A model generated the notes under the pieces. That model was not told the DNA's origin. It worked only from the letters and a program-made list of their open reading frames with translations, and searched no databases. DNA of 64,000 bases, from contig NZ_JACHJW010000001.1 in the NCBI RefSeq assembly GCF_014203835.1, positions 5,096,501-5,160,500 on the forward strand, in the 5' to 3' direction. The position numbers were made by a program, and so were the translations under genes. The stretch is from Micromonospora polyrhachis (GTDB lineage: Bacteria; Actinomycetota; Actinomycetes; Mycobacteriales; Micromonosporaceae). This document shows positions 45,523 to 53,209 of this stretch, piece after piece (positions within the stretch are counted from its first letter, which is position 1; each line of letters begins with the position of its first letter).

Positions 45523-45960
45523 ATGTCTGACAGATCAAGTCCCGGTGCAAAATATGAACATCTTGTGCCGGTTCCATGGGGAACGGTCCGTATCGAAGCG
45601 ATAGGGGCGGGCGGGAGTGTTCCGTTCATCGATCTGGCGGTATCCACCGTGGCGGCTGAGGAGAGCTGCGTCACGGTTGCGGTGGTACCCCCGGACATGG
45701 CCTCGGTGCTTATTCGGATCATCGGTGATGATGCGCAGGACGGTGAATCCGTTGTCTTCGACGGCTATCTTGAGGTTCCCGAAGGGCTTGTGGAAGTAGC
45801 CGATGTTGCCAGCGAGGAGTTCGCCTTTGTCTACCGGGTTCCCGTCGGGAATATGCATTTGCGGATAGTCGTCGACGATGTGCTGGAGGCGACGACGCTG
45901 ACTATCTCCATGTCCCAGCTCATTGAAGAAGTTGCTCAATCAAAAACTGATCGAACGTGA
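45523..45960 (+). CDS. Putative immunity protein for the RHS tip (family A)
   Basis: A 145-aa acidic cytoplasmic protein starting 10 bp after the RHS stop, with AGGTGG upstream of the ATG. Position and acidity are typical of cognate immunity proteins. Its C-terminal half shares a pattern with the protein at 49317: VVFDGYLEVPEGLVEVAD and VPVGNMHLRIVVDD here, against the equivalent FDG and VP(V/I)G segments there. That second gene also follows a copy of the same toxin tip, which strongly supports an immunity role. No known immunity family is recognised. Confidence 0.7.
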   Translation: MSDRSSPGAKYEHLVPVPWGTVRIEAIGAGGSVPFIDLAVSTVAAEESCVTVAVVPPDMASVLIRIIGDDAQDGESVVFDGYLEVPEGLVEVADVASEEFAFVYRVPVGNMHLRIVVDDVLEATTLTISMSQLIEEVAQSKTDRT

Positions 45961-45973
45961 AGGGTCGACGAAA

Positions 45974-47239
45974 ATGGGGAGAGGTGCAGTAGGTGCGGTC
46001 AGGGCTCGTCAGCGACTACTGTCGGCACTGCTTGCCGGTGTGACACTTGCTGCGTCGTTTGCGACAGCGGATGGGGCGCAGGCGGCGCTGCCGGTGGAGG
46101 GGCCGATCCACATTCCAACGATGACGATCGAGGGTCGGTACATCGTGTCGTTGAAAGGCGCGGCGGGGCCGTCTGTCCAGTCAGCCGCAGGGGCGGTTGC
46201 CTCCCGGTACGGCGGTCGGGTGGAGCGGACGTACCAGCGGGCTTTGAACGGGTTCGTGTTGACCGCGACGGAGGCGCAGGCCCGGCGGCTCGCGGCCGAC
46301 CCGCAGGTGGAGCGGGTGGAGGCCGACTCGGTTGTTTCGGGCGCGGAAACGCGCTACTACCCGCTGTGGAATCTGGACCGGGTCGATCAGCGTTCGTCGG
46401 TGCTGGATGATGAGTTTCGCTATCCGGATCAGGCCGGGGCTGGGGTGACCGCGTACATCATGGACACCGGTATCCGGACCAGCCACAGCCAGTTTGGCGG
46501 GCGTGCCACGGTGGGGTTCGACGCGATCGATGACGGCTGGAATGGGCAGGACTGCAACGAGCAGGGGCACGGCACCCACGTGGCCGGCACCGTGGGTGGG
46601 GCCACCTACGGCATGGCGAACCAGGTCAACCTGGTCTCGGTGCGGGTGCTCGCCTGTAACAACCTCGGCCTGACCAGCCAGATCATCGCCGGTGTCGACT
46701 GGATAACGCAGAACGCGCAGCGTCCGGCCGTGGTGAACATGAGCCTCGGCGGTGGGGAGTCGCCGACGATGGAGATTGCGGTGGCAAACTCGATCGCCTC
46801 GGGCATCACCTATGTGGTGGCAGCGGGAAACAAGGAGCAGGACGCCTGCAACTTCAGCCCGGCCGGGGTACCGGCGGCGATCACGGTCGGAGCGAGCAAC
46901 CCGATGGCGGAACGGGCCACCGGTTGGGGCGGGACCGACACCGGCTCGAACTGGGGCACCTGTGTCGACCTGTTCGCACCCGGCGAGAGCATCCGGTCGG
47001 CGCACAACGCGACCGACCTGGCGTCGCGGGTGCTACGCGGCACGTCGATGGCCGCACCGCACGTGGCCGGGGCCGCCGCGCTGGTGTTGTCGGTGTATCC
47101 CACCGCGACGCCGGCCCAGGTGGCGAGCATCCTGGTCGGCCGGGCCACCCCGGATGCCCTGCGGGCGGACACCCTGCGCGGTTCGCCGAACAGGCTGCTC
47201 TACGCCCCGGAGGTCATCGATCCACCGGCTCTTGTATGA
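45974..47239 (+). CDS. Secreted subtilisin-like protease (S8), intact copy
   Basis: A 421-aa preproprotease. Signal peptide at residues about 1-37, I9-like propeptide from about residue 52 (GRYIVSLKG), and an S8 domain with the full triad: Asp164 (MDTG), His202 (GHGTHVAGT) and Ser358 (GTSMAAPH). ATG 45974 is chosen (AAGGG upstream); it begins 13 bp after the immunity gene and overlaps the DyP gene by ATGA, so RHS, immunity, protease and peroxidase form one run. Bases 46130-46986 are nearly identical to the decayed copy at 50652. Processing of the RHS protein is a possible role, unproven. Confidence 0.92.
   Translation: MGRGAVGAVRARQRLLSALLAGVTLAASFATADGAQAALPVEGPIHIPTMTIEGRYIVSLKGAAGPSVQSAAGAVASRYGGRVERTYQRALNGFVLTATEAQARRLAADPQVERVEADSVVSGAETRYYPLWNLDRVDQRSSVLDDEFRYPDQAGAGVTAYIMDTGIRTSHSQFGGRATVGFDAIDDGWNGQDCNEQGHGTHVAGTVGGATYGMANQVNLVSVRVLACNNLGLTSQIIAGVDWITQNAQRPAVVNMSLGGGESPTMEIAVANSIASGITYVVAAGNKEQDACNFSPAGVPAAITVGASNPMAERATGWGGTDTGSNWGTCVDLFAPGESIRSAHNATDLASRVLRGTSMAAPHVAGAAALVLSVYPTATPAQVASILVGRATPDALRADTLRGSPNRLLYAPEVIDPPALV
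46130..46986. repeat. 857-bp direct repeat, left copy
   Basis: This segment of the intact subtilase matches 50652-51508 at a constant offset of 4,522 bp with no gaps. By eye only a few mismatches occur, at the two ends. It spans the propeptide and catalytic domain up to VDLFAPGE. Confidence 0.95.
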
Positions 47240-48378
47240 CCGACCGTGACACGGTCAGCCGGCGGGCGTTCCTCGCTGCTGCCGGTGCGGTCGGGCTGAC
47301 CGGAGCCACCGCCTGTGGTGGCTCCGGCACCGATGGCTCCGCCGCCGGGAAACCATCGGTCACGGCCAGCCCGACCGAACCGGTACGACCTGCGCAGGTG
47401 GCGCGGGTCGCCAGGCAGGAGGCGGTCGAGGCCCCGGCACCCGGGGCGACGCTGCTGGTGGCGTACGACGTGGAGGCCACGGACCGGGCCGGGCTGACGG
47501 CGGCGCTGCGGGCGGTGAGCGCCCGGGTGGCGGGTGCCGCCGCGACGGTCGCGGTGGGTGCGTCGCTCTTCGACCAGCGGTACGGGTTGCGCGCACCGCG
47601 TCTGCTCACGCCGATGCCGGCGTTCCGTGCCGACGTGCTCGATCCGGACTGGTGCCACGGTGACCTGCTGGTGCAGATCTCGGCCGACGATCCGGAGGCG
47701 CTGGCGGTGCGGCTTGGCCGGCCGATACCCGGGCTGCGGCAGCGCTGGCACATCGAGGGCTTCCACCCGCCCGGCGGTTCTGGTGTCCGGAACCTGTTCG
47801 GGTTTCGGGAGGGCGTGGGCAATCCCGACCCGACGGACCGTGAGCTGCTGGACCGGCTGGTCTGGGTGCAGCCCGGCGACGACGAACCGGCTTGGTGCGT
47901 CGGGGGCACCTACCAGGTGGTACGGCTGATCCGGCTGGCGATGCCGACCTGGGACGCGGAGCCGGCAGCGGTGCACGAGCGGGTGTTCGGCCGGAGCAAG
48001 GAGACCGGGGCACCGCTCGGCCGGTCACACGAGACGGACGAGCCCGACTTCGCGGCCGATCCGGACGGGCGGGTGATTCCGCTGGACGCGCACATCCGCC
48101 GGGCGAACCCGCGTACCCCGGAGAGTGAGCGGCATCGGATTCTGCGTCGGGGCTACTCCTACCGTCGTACTCCCACGGTGGCCGGTACACAGGACGTGGG
48201 GCACATCTTCATCTGCTTCCAGCGGGACGTGGAGCGCGGCTTCGCGACGATCCAGCGCCGACTCTCGGGCGAGGCGTTGGAGCGTTACACCCTGCCGTTC
48301 GGCGGCGGCTACTACTTCGTCCTGCCAGCCAGCACGGGCGCGGACGACTACCTGGGCCGTACGATGCTGCACTCGTGA
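47236..48378 (+). CDS. Tat-exported DyP-type peroxidase-like protein
   Basis: A 380-aa haem peroxidase of the DyP family. The N-terminus has a Tat motif (SRRAFLAAAG) and a cysteine that could be lipidated (TACGG). The proximal haem His lies in LDAHIRRANPRTP, and the C-terminal FFGGG-like FGGGYYFVLPA is present. The distal motif reads GFREGVGNP, with Glu in place of the usual catalytic Asp of GxxDG. It overlaps the subtilase gene (ATGA). No iron-uptake (EfeUO) or encapsulin genes are nearby, so it is not in a typical efeB context. Confidence 0.82.
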   Translation: MTDRDTVSRRAFLAAAGAVGLTGATACGGSGTDGSAAGKPSVTASPTEPVRPAQVARVARQEAVEAPAPGATLLVAYDVEATDRAGLTAALRAVSARVAGAAATVAVGASLFDQRYGLRAPRLLTPMPAFRADVLDPDWCHGDLLVQISADDPEALAVRLGRPIPGLRQRWHIEGFHPPGGSGVRNLFGFREGVGNPDPTDRELLDRLVWVQPGDDEPAWCVGGTYQVVRLIRLAMPTWDAEPAAVHERVFGRSKETGAPLGRSHETDEPDFAADPDGRVIPLDAHIRRANPRTPESERHRILRRGYSYRRTPTVAGTQDVGHIFICFQRDVERGFATIQRRLSGEALERYTLPFGGGYYFVLPASTGADDYLGRTMLHS

Positions 48379-48436
48379 TAGGAGCAGCCCGAAAAGCGAG
48401 GAACATCTGGAGTTGGACTGGCGGGACGGCGATTAG

Positions 48437-49096
48437 ATGAGGACCTTGTGGGATCGGGAGATGCAACCCGAGTGCGAGCTTCTCGGAGCGATGTTGCCTG
48501 CCGTTCGGCTTGAGCTGGTCAGGCGGGTGGTCAATTGGACGGTGGATGCACTTCCGGCGGAATGTCGAGAGCTGTTGGATTCGGACGGTGGCGAGTGGGT
48601 GGGTCATGCAGTCCGCATGATCGATGCGGCTGCGGATGGTCGGACTGCGCACGACGAAGATGTCGGTCCGGTGGTTGATGAGCTGCTGGAACTCGCCGAC
48701 GATGTGGATTTCGTGCCGCTCTGGCAGTTATTCAACGCACTGGTGTACGGAGTTGGGGTTTCTGCGGCGGAAATGAGCGGACAAACGACGACCGAGATCC
48801 TTTCCGCATGTTACGACACGGTGCGAGATTGTGCGGATCTGCCCGATGTTGCTCTGTCGGAGCCGGCAGAGGTGGTTCTCGGGAGAGAGTGGGCGAACGA
48901 CGCGTGCCGGGCGGCCATAGTGCGGCAGAAGGAGTTGGTGCGCGAAGTCGCGCAGTTCCACCATCGGGTCTCCCAGCACGGTATCGCCGTTCCACGCGTA
49001 GAGGTACGCGGTGCCGGTGCGGTTGGCCTTGACGGTGATCAGGATGCCACCGCTCACCCGCTGTGCCGTGCTGACGGTGAAGGTGTTGTTAGGTAG
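48437..49096 (+). CDS. Possible immunity-type protein with a replaced 3' end
   Basis: A 219-aa frame. Residues 1 to about 168 read like a real acidic helical protein (CYDTVRDCADLP; CRAAIVRQKELVREV). The last 50 residues are unlike it (His/Arg/Gly rich) and are antisense to a credible protein fragment on the other strand (48942-49100). The original C-terminus thus seems to have been lost by recombination. It lies in the toxin/immunity accessory region, suggesting an immunity role, but no family is recognised. Confidence 0.5.
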   Translation: MRTLWDREMQPECELLGAMLPAVRLELVRRVVNWTVDALPAECRELLDSDGGEWVGHAVRMIDAAADGRTAHDEDVGPVVDELLELADDVDFVPLWQLFNALVYGVGVSAAEMSGQTTTEILSACYDTVRDCADLPDVALSEPAEVVLGREWANDACRAAIVRQKELVREVAQFHHRVSQHGIAVPRVEVRGAGAVGLDGDQDATAHPLCRADGEGVVR

Positions 49097-49100
49097 CTGG
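48942..49100 (-). pseudogene. Inverted protein-coding fragment
   Basis: On the minus strand an open stretch reads TFTVSTAQRVSGGILITVKA and then NRTGTAYLYAWNGDTVLGDP, a strongly beta-type sequence, with no start codon or ribosome site of its own and no continuation on either side. It looks like a piece of an unrelated secreted-protein gene inserted in reverse. It may be a chance reading. Confidence 0.3.
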
Positions 49101-49296
49101 GCAGCGTGCCCGGCGCGGTCTCGGACTCCGGGCGCGAAGTGTGGAAACTGGATTCCAGACCACCAGCCGGGTCTCATCATTCGTGCCAGACGGAACCACG
49201 CAACGCTTGTTCCCGCATTGCCAGCAATGCTCAAACCTGCAGATGCGAGCAACGAGAGTCTGGAAACAACGAGGCTGGAACCCGTACGGATCCTGA
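49095..49296 (+). pseudogene. Frameshifted, 5'-truncated orphan copy of the RHS toxin tip
   Basis: One frame reads PGAKCGNWIPDHQP (about 49123-49169), matching SGTWFKDHQP of the RHS tip. From 49201 a second frame reads QRLFPHCQQCSNLQ and then KQRGWNPYGS with a stop at 49294-49296, matching LLPQCRQCSNSQ and KRDGINPYEDLL at the RHS C-terminus. Both conserved blocks and their order are kept, but a frameshift separates them and the N-terminal part is missing. It ends 20 bp before a homologue of the RHS immunity gene, the layout of an orphan toxin module. Confidence 0.75.
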
Positions 49297-49316
49297 CAAT
49301 CGAGTAGCATCTGAAT

Positions 49317-49745
49317 ATGCCCATGCTTGGACAGCTCAGCGCCCTCATCGGTGGAGGTGTGCTCTTCATCGGTGACAACGAAAGTCAAGCGGACGAGGAT
49401 CTCGGTGAGGCTGGGCCCCATCCCGTGCTGGACGTGGGGCCCAGTCAGGTCATAGTCCGGGTCCAGAACGGCGCTGCGGATGGCGCTACCACCGTCCGCG
49501 TTGCCTCCATCGTTATCGACGATCCAGTGGGGCCAATTGTCTTCGACGGCACGCTACGTATTTCTAGTGGAGTTTTACGGGTGGGTGACGGGCTGGATCT
49601 CGCGGTGCTCCGGTTTCAGGTTCCTATCGGCGACCTGCCGGTACGAGTTTATGTAGACGCCGATCAACCTGATTTCTATTCGCCGGAGTTCGTCGACATC
49701 GTTTTGCCGAAAATTGGACATCTCGTCGTGAGGGAAATGGTTTGA
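49317..49745 (+). CDS. Putative immunity protein (family A homologue)
   Basis: A 142-aa acidic protein beginning 20 bp after the orphan toxin-tip remnant. It shares with the 45523 product the segments VFDGTLRISSGVLRVGD and FQVPIGDLPVRVYVD in the same order and spacing, so the two are homologous though diverged. Retention of an intact immunity gene beside a dead toxin fits protection against kin carrying the live version. GC content is lower than in core genes. No strong ribosome site is visible. Confidence 0.65.
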   Translation: MPMLGQLSALIGGGVLFIGDNESQADEDLGEAGPHPVLDVGPSQVIVRVQNGAADGATTVRVASIVIDDPVGPIVFDGTLRISSGVLRVGDGLDLAVLRFQVPIGDLPVRVYVDADQPDFYSPEFVDIVLPKIGHLVVREMV

Positions 49746-49842
49746 TTCACTGGTTGAAACCGATCAAATATCGGGGCCGCGAAAGCCGCCATGCGAGGGT
49801 CGGAACCAATCTTCGCGTCCGTCCGACCTGCGGATCTGCGCC

Positions 49843-50463
49843 GTGACGATCGTGGATGAGCTCCGCCAGCGGTTGGCCCCCATGGGCTGGGCGCTGGCGG
49901 AGTTGGACGAGGACGACTTTGCGGGCTTCACCCGGCGGTATGACGCGGAGCTCTCCTTCGAACTGGGCGTGAGCCTCCCACCCCAGGACCGGGGCCTGTC
50001 GCTCAACCCGACGGTGGGGGTCAAGCACGCCGAGGTCGCCCGGCTCAGCGCCCAGTTTCTGGAGGTCTCGACCGGTGCATGCATGGTGGGCACGACGATC
50101 GACACGCTGATGCGGAAGGCGGAACCACCCGCCGACAGCAATGGGCGCTGGACGGTGCGCCATGCGGGGGACGCGCTGGAGGAAGCGGTCGCCGCCGAAC
50201 GGGTGGTCGAGGACCTGTTCACCTACGGTGAGCCGTTCCTGGCAGCGCGGTCGAGTCTCGGGGACCTCATCGCCGAGGTGACCGCAGGTCCGAGAAACCA
50301 GATGGATGAGGCAAACCTCGCGATTGCCCATGCCCTGCGCAGTGACATGGCCGAGGCCGAGCGGGCATTGGCGGCGGTCGAGCGCCCGGCGACGCCGTTG
50401 CTGGCCGGGGGAGTGGCCGAGAGATTTGTCGAGGCTTTCCGTCGCCATTTCCACCTGACCTAG
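49843..50463 (+). CDS. Hypothetical protein of the toxin accessory region
   Basis: A 206-aa acidic, mainly helical cytoplasmic protein from GTG 49843. Features: LRQRLAPMGWALAELDEDDF at the start and a C-terminal helix ending RRHFHLT. No signal peptide or recognised domain. Its place between a putative immunity gene and a subtilase pseudogene suggests another immunity or accessory gene. The 15 bp around its stop (ATTTCCACCTGACCT) are repeated directly after it. Confidence 0.6.
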   Translation: MTIVDELRQRLAPMGWALAELDEDDFAGFTRRYDAELSFELGVSLPPQDRGLSLNPTVGVKHAEVARLSAQFLEVSTGACMVGTTIDTLMRKAEPPADSNGRWTVRHAGDALEEAVAAERVVEDLFTYGEPFLAARSSLGDLIAEVTAGPRNQMDEANLAIAHALRSDMAEAERALAAVERPATPLLAGGVAERFVEAFRRHFHLT

Positions 50464-50481
50464 CTATTTCCACCTGACCTG
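50447..50481. repeat. Short duplication of a gene end
   Basis: ATTTCCACCTGACCT occurs at the end of the 49843 gene and again directly after its stop codon, a two-copy tandem of about 18-19 bp. Confidence 0.85.
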
Positions 50482-50515
50482 ACGTGAGTGGTGCCGGAGC
50501 ATCGGGGAGGACGTG

Positions 50516-51545
50516 ATGGGCATGATCATGAGTCGGTGGCGGCTGATGTCGGGCGGGTTGGCCGTCGCGGTCGTGGTGACGCTCGAGGTTGGAGCGGGCG
50601 GTGTGCAGGCCTGAGGAACCGGTGCATGTCTCGGCGGGGGCGGCGGTGGTCGAGGGTCGGTACATCGTGTCGTTGAAGGGTACGGCGGGGCCGTCTGTCC
50701 AGTCAGCCGCAGGGGCGGTTGCCTCCCGGTACGGCGGTCGGGTGGAGCGGACGTACCAGCGGGCTTTGAACGGGTTCGTGTTGACCGCGACGGAGGCGCA
50801 GGCCCGGCGGCTCGCGGCCGACCCGCAGGTGGAGCGGGTGGAGGCCGACTCGGTTGTTTCGGGCGCGGAAACGCGCTACTACCCGCTGTGGAATCTGGAC
50901 CGGGTCGATCAGCGTTCGTCGGTGCTGGATGATGAGTTTCGCTATCCGGATCAGGCCGGGGCTGGGGTGACCGCGTACATCATGGACACCGGTATCCGGA
51001 CCAGCCACAGCCAGTTTGGCGGGCGTGCCACGGTGGGGTTCGACGCGATCGATGACGGCTGGAATGGGCAGGACTGCAACGAGCAGGGGCACGGCACCCA
51101 CGTGGCCGGCACCGTGGGTGGGGCCACCTACGGCATGGCGAACCAGGTCAACCTGGTCTCGGTGCGGGTGCTCGCCTGTAACAACCTCGGCCTGACCAGC
51201 CAGATCATCGCCGGTGTCGACTGGATAACGCAGAACGCGCAGCGTCCGGCCGTGGTGAACATGAGCCTCGGCGGTGGGGAGTCGCCGACGATGGAGATTG
51301 CGGTGGCAAACTCGATCGCCTCGGGCATCACCTATGTGGTGGCAGCGGGAAACAAGGAGCAGGACGCCTGCAACTTCAGCCCGGCCGGGGTACCGGCGGC
51401 GATCACGGTCGGAGCGAGCAACCCGATGGCGGAACGGGCCACCGGTTGGGGCGGGACCGACACCGGCTCGAACTGGGGCACCTGTGTCGACCTGTTCGCA
51501 CCTGGCGAAATTCGTGATTCTCGACTTCGTCTGTGTCATCGCTAA
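50516..51545 (+). pseudogene. Decayed subtilisin-like protease (frameshifted and truncated)
   Basis: GGGGAGG precedes an ATG at 50516 whose frame encodes a signal peptide (GLAVAVVVTLEVGAGGVQA) and then hits TGA. The propeptide and catalytic domain continue in another frame (CRPEEPVHV... then EGRYIVSLKG), consistent with loss of one base. The catalytic domain keeps the Asp and His but stops shortly after VDLFAPGE, so the Ser motif is gone. Its core is nearly identical to the gene at 45974, but the signal peptide region differs, so this was a distinct gene or has been overwritten by gene conversion. Confidence 0.85.
50652..51508. repeat. 857-bp direct repeat, right copy
   Basis: Gapless near-identical match of 46130-46986. 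Identity ends abruptly at both edges: on the left next to GAGGGTCGG, on the right inside the codons for APGE, after which the sequence is unrelated and a stop follows. Confidence 0.95.
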
Positions 51546-51951
51546 TCGGTACGGCGTCGAGAGCCGTGCCTGGGCTTGATGCGCGGCTCCGACCTGGCGA
51601 ACAGGGTGGGCCCCGGCCCTGCCGCGGCGGCGACGGACCGGGGTCCTGACTGATCGGTTCGCATCTTCTCCACCGTCTCCGTCACCGGCCGGACCGGGAC
51701 CGCCCGGTCCGGCCGGTGACGGCGTCCCGTGGTGGAAAGCGCGGCGGGTTGCCGTTGAACCTCCAATTTTTTCGGAGAAAGAACTAACGCCTGGGGCGAT
51801 TGATATTGTTTGCCCGAAAATCTGCGATATCTCCCTTGTCTCCCGCTGACGCCCTCGTTAACCCTCCTTGACCTGTAGCTGCTGCTGGTCCCAGGGGTCG
51901 AGACACGATCGTGACTTGACGCTAATAGTTCGTTCGGCATAGGAAGAAAGT
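51546..51951. other. Intergenic region between toxin area and catabolic operon
   Basis: It contains a very strong hairpin (listed separately), an AT-richer patch (51770-51850) and, before the ROK gene, TTGACG (51916-51921), a possible -35 element with a weak -10 near 51939. No gene is visible. Confidence 0.45.
51681..51720. terminator. Perfect 18-bp hairpin
   Basis: GTCACCGGCCGGACCGGG and CCCGGTCCGGCCGGTGAC pair perfectly around a 4-nt loop. It insulates the toxin region from the ROK operon. Confidence 0.88.
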
Positions 51952-53115
51952 GTGAGCAACGTGGCCATCCCACCGACCAGCCCGGTAAGCCGAGAGCGGT
52001 CGATGCAGATCAAGCGGCAGTCGGTGATCAGCGCCGCCCGCCAGGTCCGGCTGCTCTCGCGTGCCGAGCTGACCAAGCTGACCGGCCTGAGCCCGGCCAC
52101 CCTCACCCCGCTCGTCCGCGACCTGATCGCGGAGGGATACCTCATCGAGCGCGGCCCCGGCACCTCCCGGGCCGGTCGGCCGCGCGCCATGCTGGAGTTC
52201 AACCCGCGCGCCGAACTGGTCGCCGCCGTCTCGCTGGAGCCCGGCCGGATCAGCTGTGAGATCGCGGACAGTGACGGAGCGGTGATTGCCCACCGCACCG
52301 CCCGATTGGGCGGAGACATCGAGGACACGGTCTGCCGGTTCATCCCGGAATTGGTCGGCGAGTCCCTACCCGCGCTCCGGGGCGTAGCCATCGCCGCCCC
52401 GGGTGTCTCCTCCGGGGGCGCGGTACGGTTGGCCCCCTCGGTCGGACTGGTCGAGGGGCGGCCGATCGGGGAGTCCGTCCAGCGCCGGCTCGGTATTCCG
52501 GTGGTGGTGGACAACGACGTCAACCTGATGGCCGCCGGGGAGCACGCCGCCGGGGCCGGTACGGACGTCGCCGACCTGCTCCTGTTGCACGTTGCCGACG
52601 GCATCGGTGCCGGACTGGTCCTCGACGGTCGGGTCCGTCGGGGAGCCGCCGGGGCCGCTGGCGAGGTGGGTTTCCTCCCGCTGGACCCTGCCGACCGGGG
52701 GCGCGACGGGGTGGGCGCCTTCGAGGCCCGCTGGTCGGAGAACGCCATAGCCGAGCGGATGGTGGCGCTGCGACCCGGCCGCCGTCCGGAAGCGCCGGTA
52801 CGGTCACTGATCGAGTTGGCACACACCGACCAGGACGCGGCGGGTTACCTCGACGAGGTGCTCACCGCGTGGGCCCGGCTGATCGTCTCGTGCGTGTGCG
52901 TGATCGACCCCGGACGAGTCCTGCTCAGCGGGGCGGCGGCCCAGCTCGACGACGCCGCCGTCGACCGCGTACAGGCGCTCGTCACCGAGATCGCGCCGGC
53001 GACGACCGAGGTACGTCGAGCGGTGCTCGGCGACCGGGCGGTGCTGCACGGCGCGGTCAGCTACGCCCTCTCCGCCGCCGCCGGTGGCCTACCGAACCTG
53101 GTCCCGCTGCCCTGA
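51952..53115 (+). CDS. ROK-family transcriptional repressor
   Basis: A 387-aa regulator: N-terminal winged helix (LLSRAELTKLTGLSPATLTP) fused to a ROK sugar-kinase-like domain (VVVDNDVNLMAAGEH; GAAGAAGEVGF). The usual ROK zinc motif (CxCGxxGCxE) is missing; the region reads DPADRGRDGVGAFEA. It heads the transporter/catabolic run and most likely represses it until an inducer, perhaps a sugar-like pathway compound, is bound. GTG start behind AGGAAG. Confidence 0.85.
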   Translation: MSNVAIPPTSPVSRERSMQIKRQSVISAARQVRLLSRAELTKLTGLSPATLTPLVRDLIAEGYLIERGPGTSRAGRPRAMLEFNPRAELVAAVSLEPGRISCEIADSDGAVIAHRTARLGGDIEDTVCRFIPELVGESLPALRGVAIAAPGVSSGGAVRLAPSVGLVEGRPIGESVQRRLGIPVVVDNDVNLMAAGEHAAGAGTDVADLLLLHVADGIGAGLVLDGRVRRGAAGAAGEVGFLPLDPADRGRDGVGAFEARWSENAIAERMVALRPGRRPEAPVRSLIELAHTDQDAAGYLDEVLTAWARLIVSCVCVIDPGRVLLSGAAAQLDDAAVDRVQALVTEIAPATTEVRRAVLGDRAVLHGAVSYALSAAAGGLPNLVPLP

Positions 53116-53209
53116 TCCACCGAAGCCCGGACGGCAACCCCGGACCACAAGACCCTGAACCGTTCCTCATCCGAATTCGCAAGATTCTCTTCCCCCGGAG
53201 GTATACCCA

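Noticed and set aside
47236-48378. Encapsulin cargo DyP or EfeB of an iron uptake operon
   Set aside because: It carries a Tat signal, and neither encapsulin nor efeU/efeO genes are adjacent.
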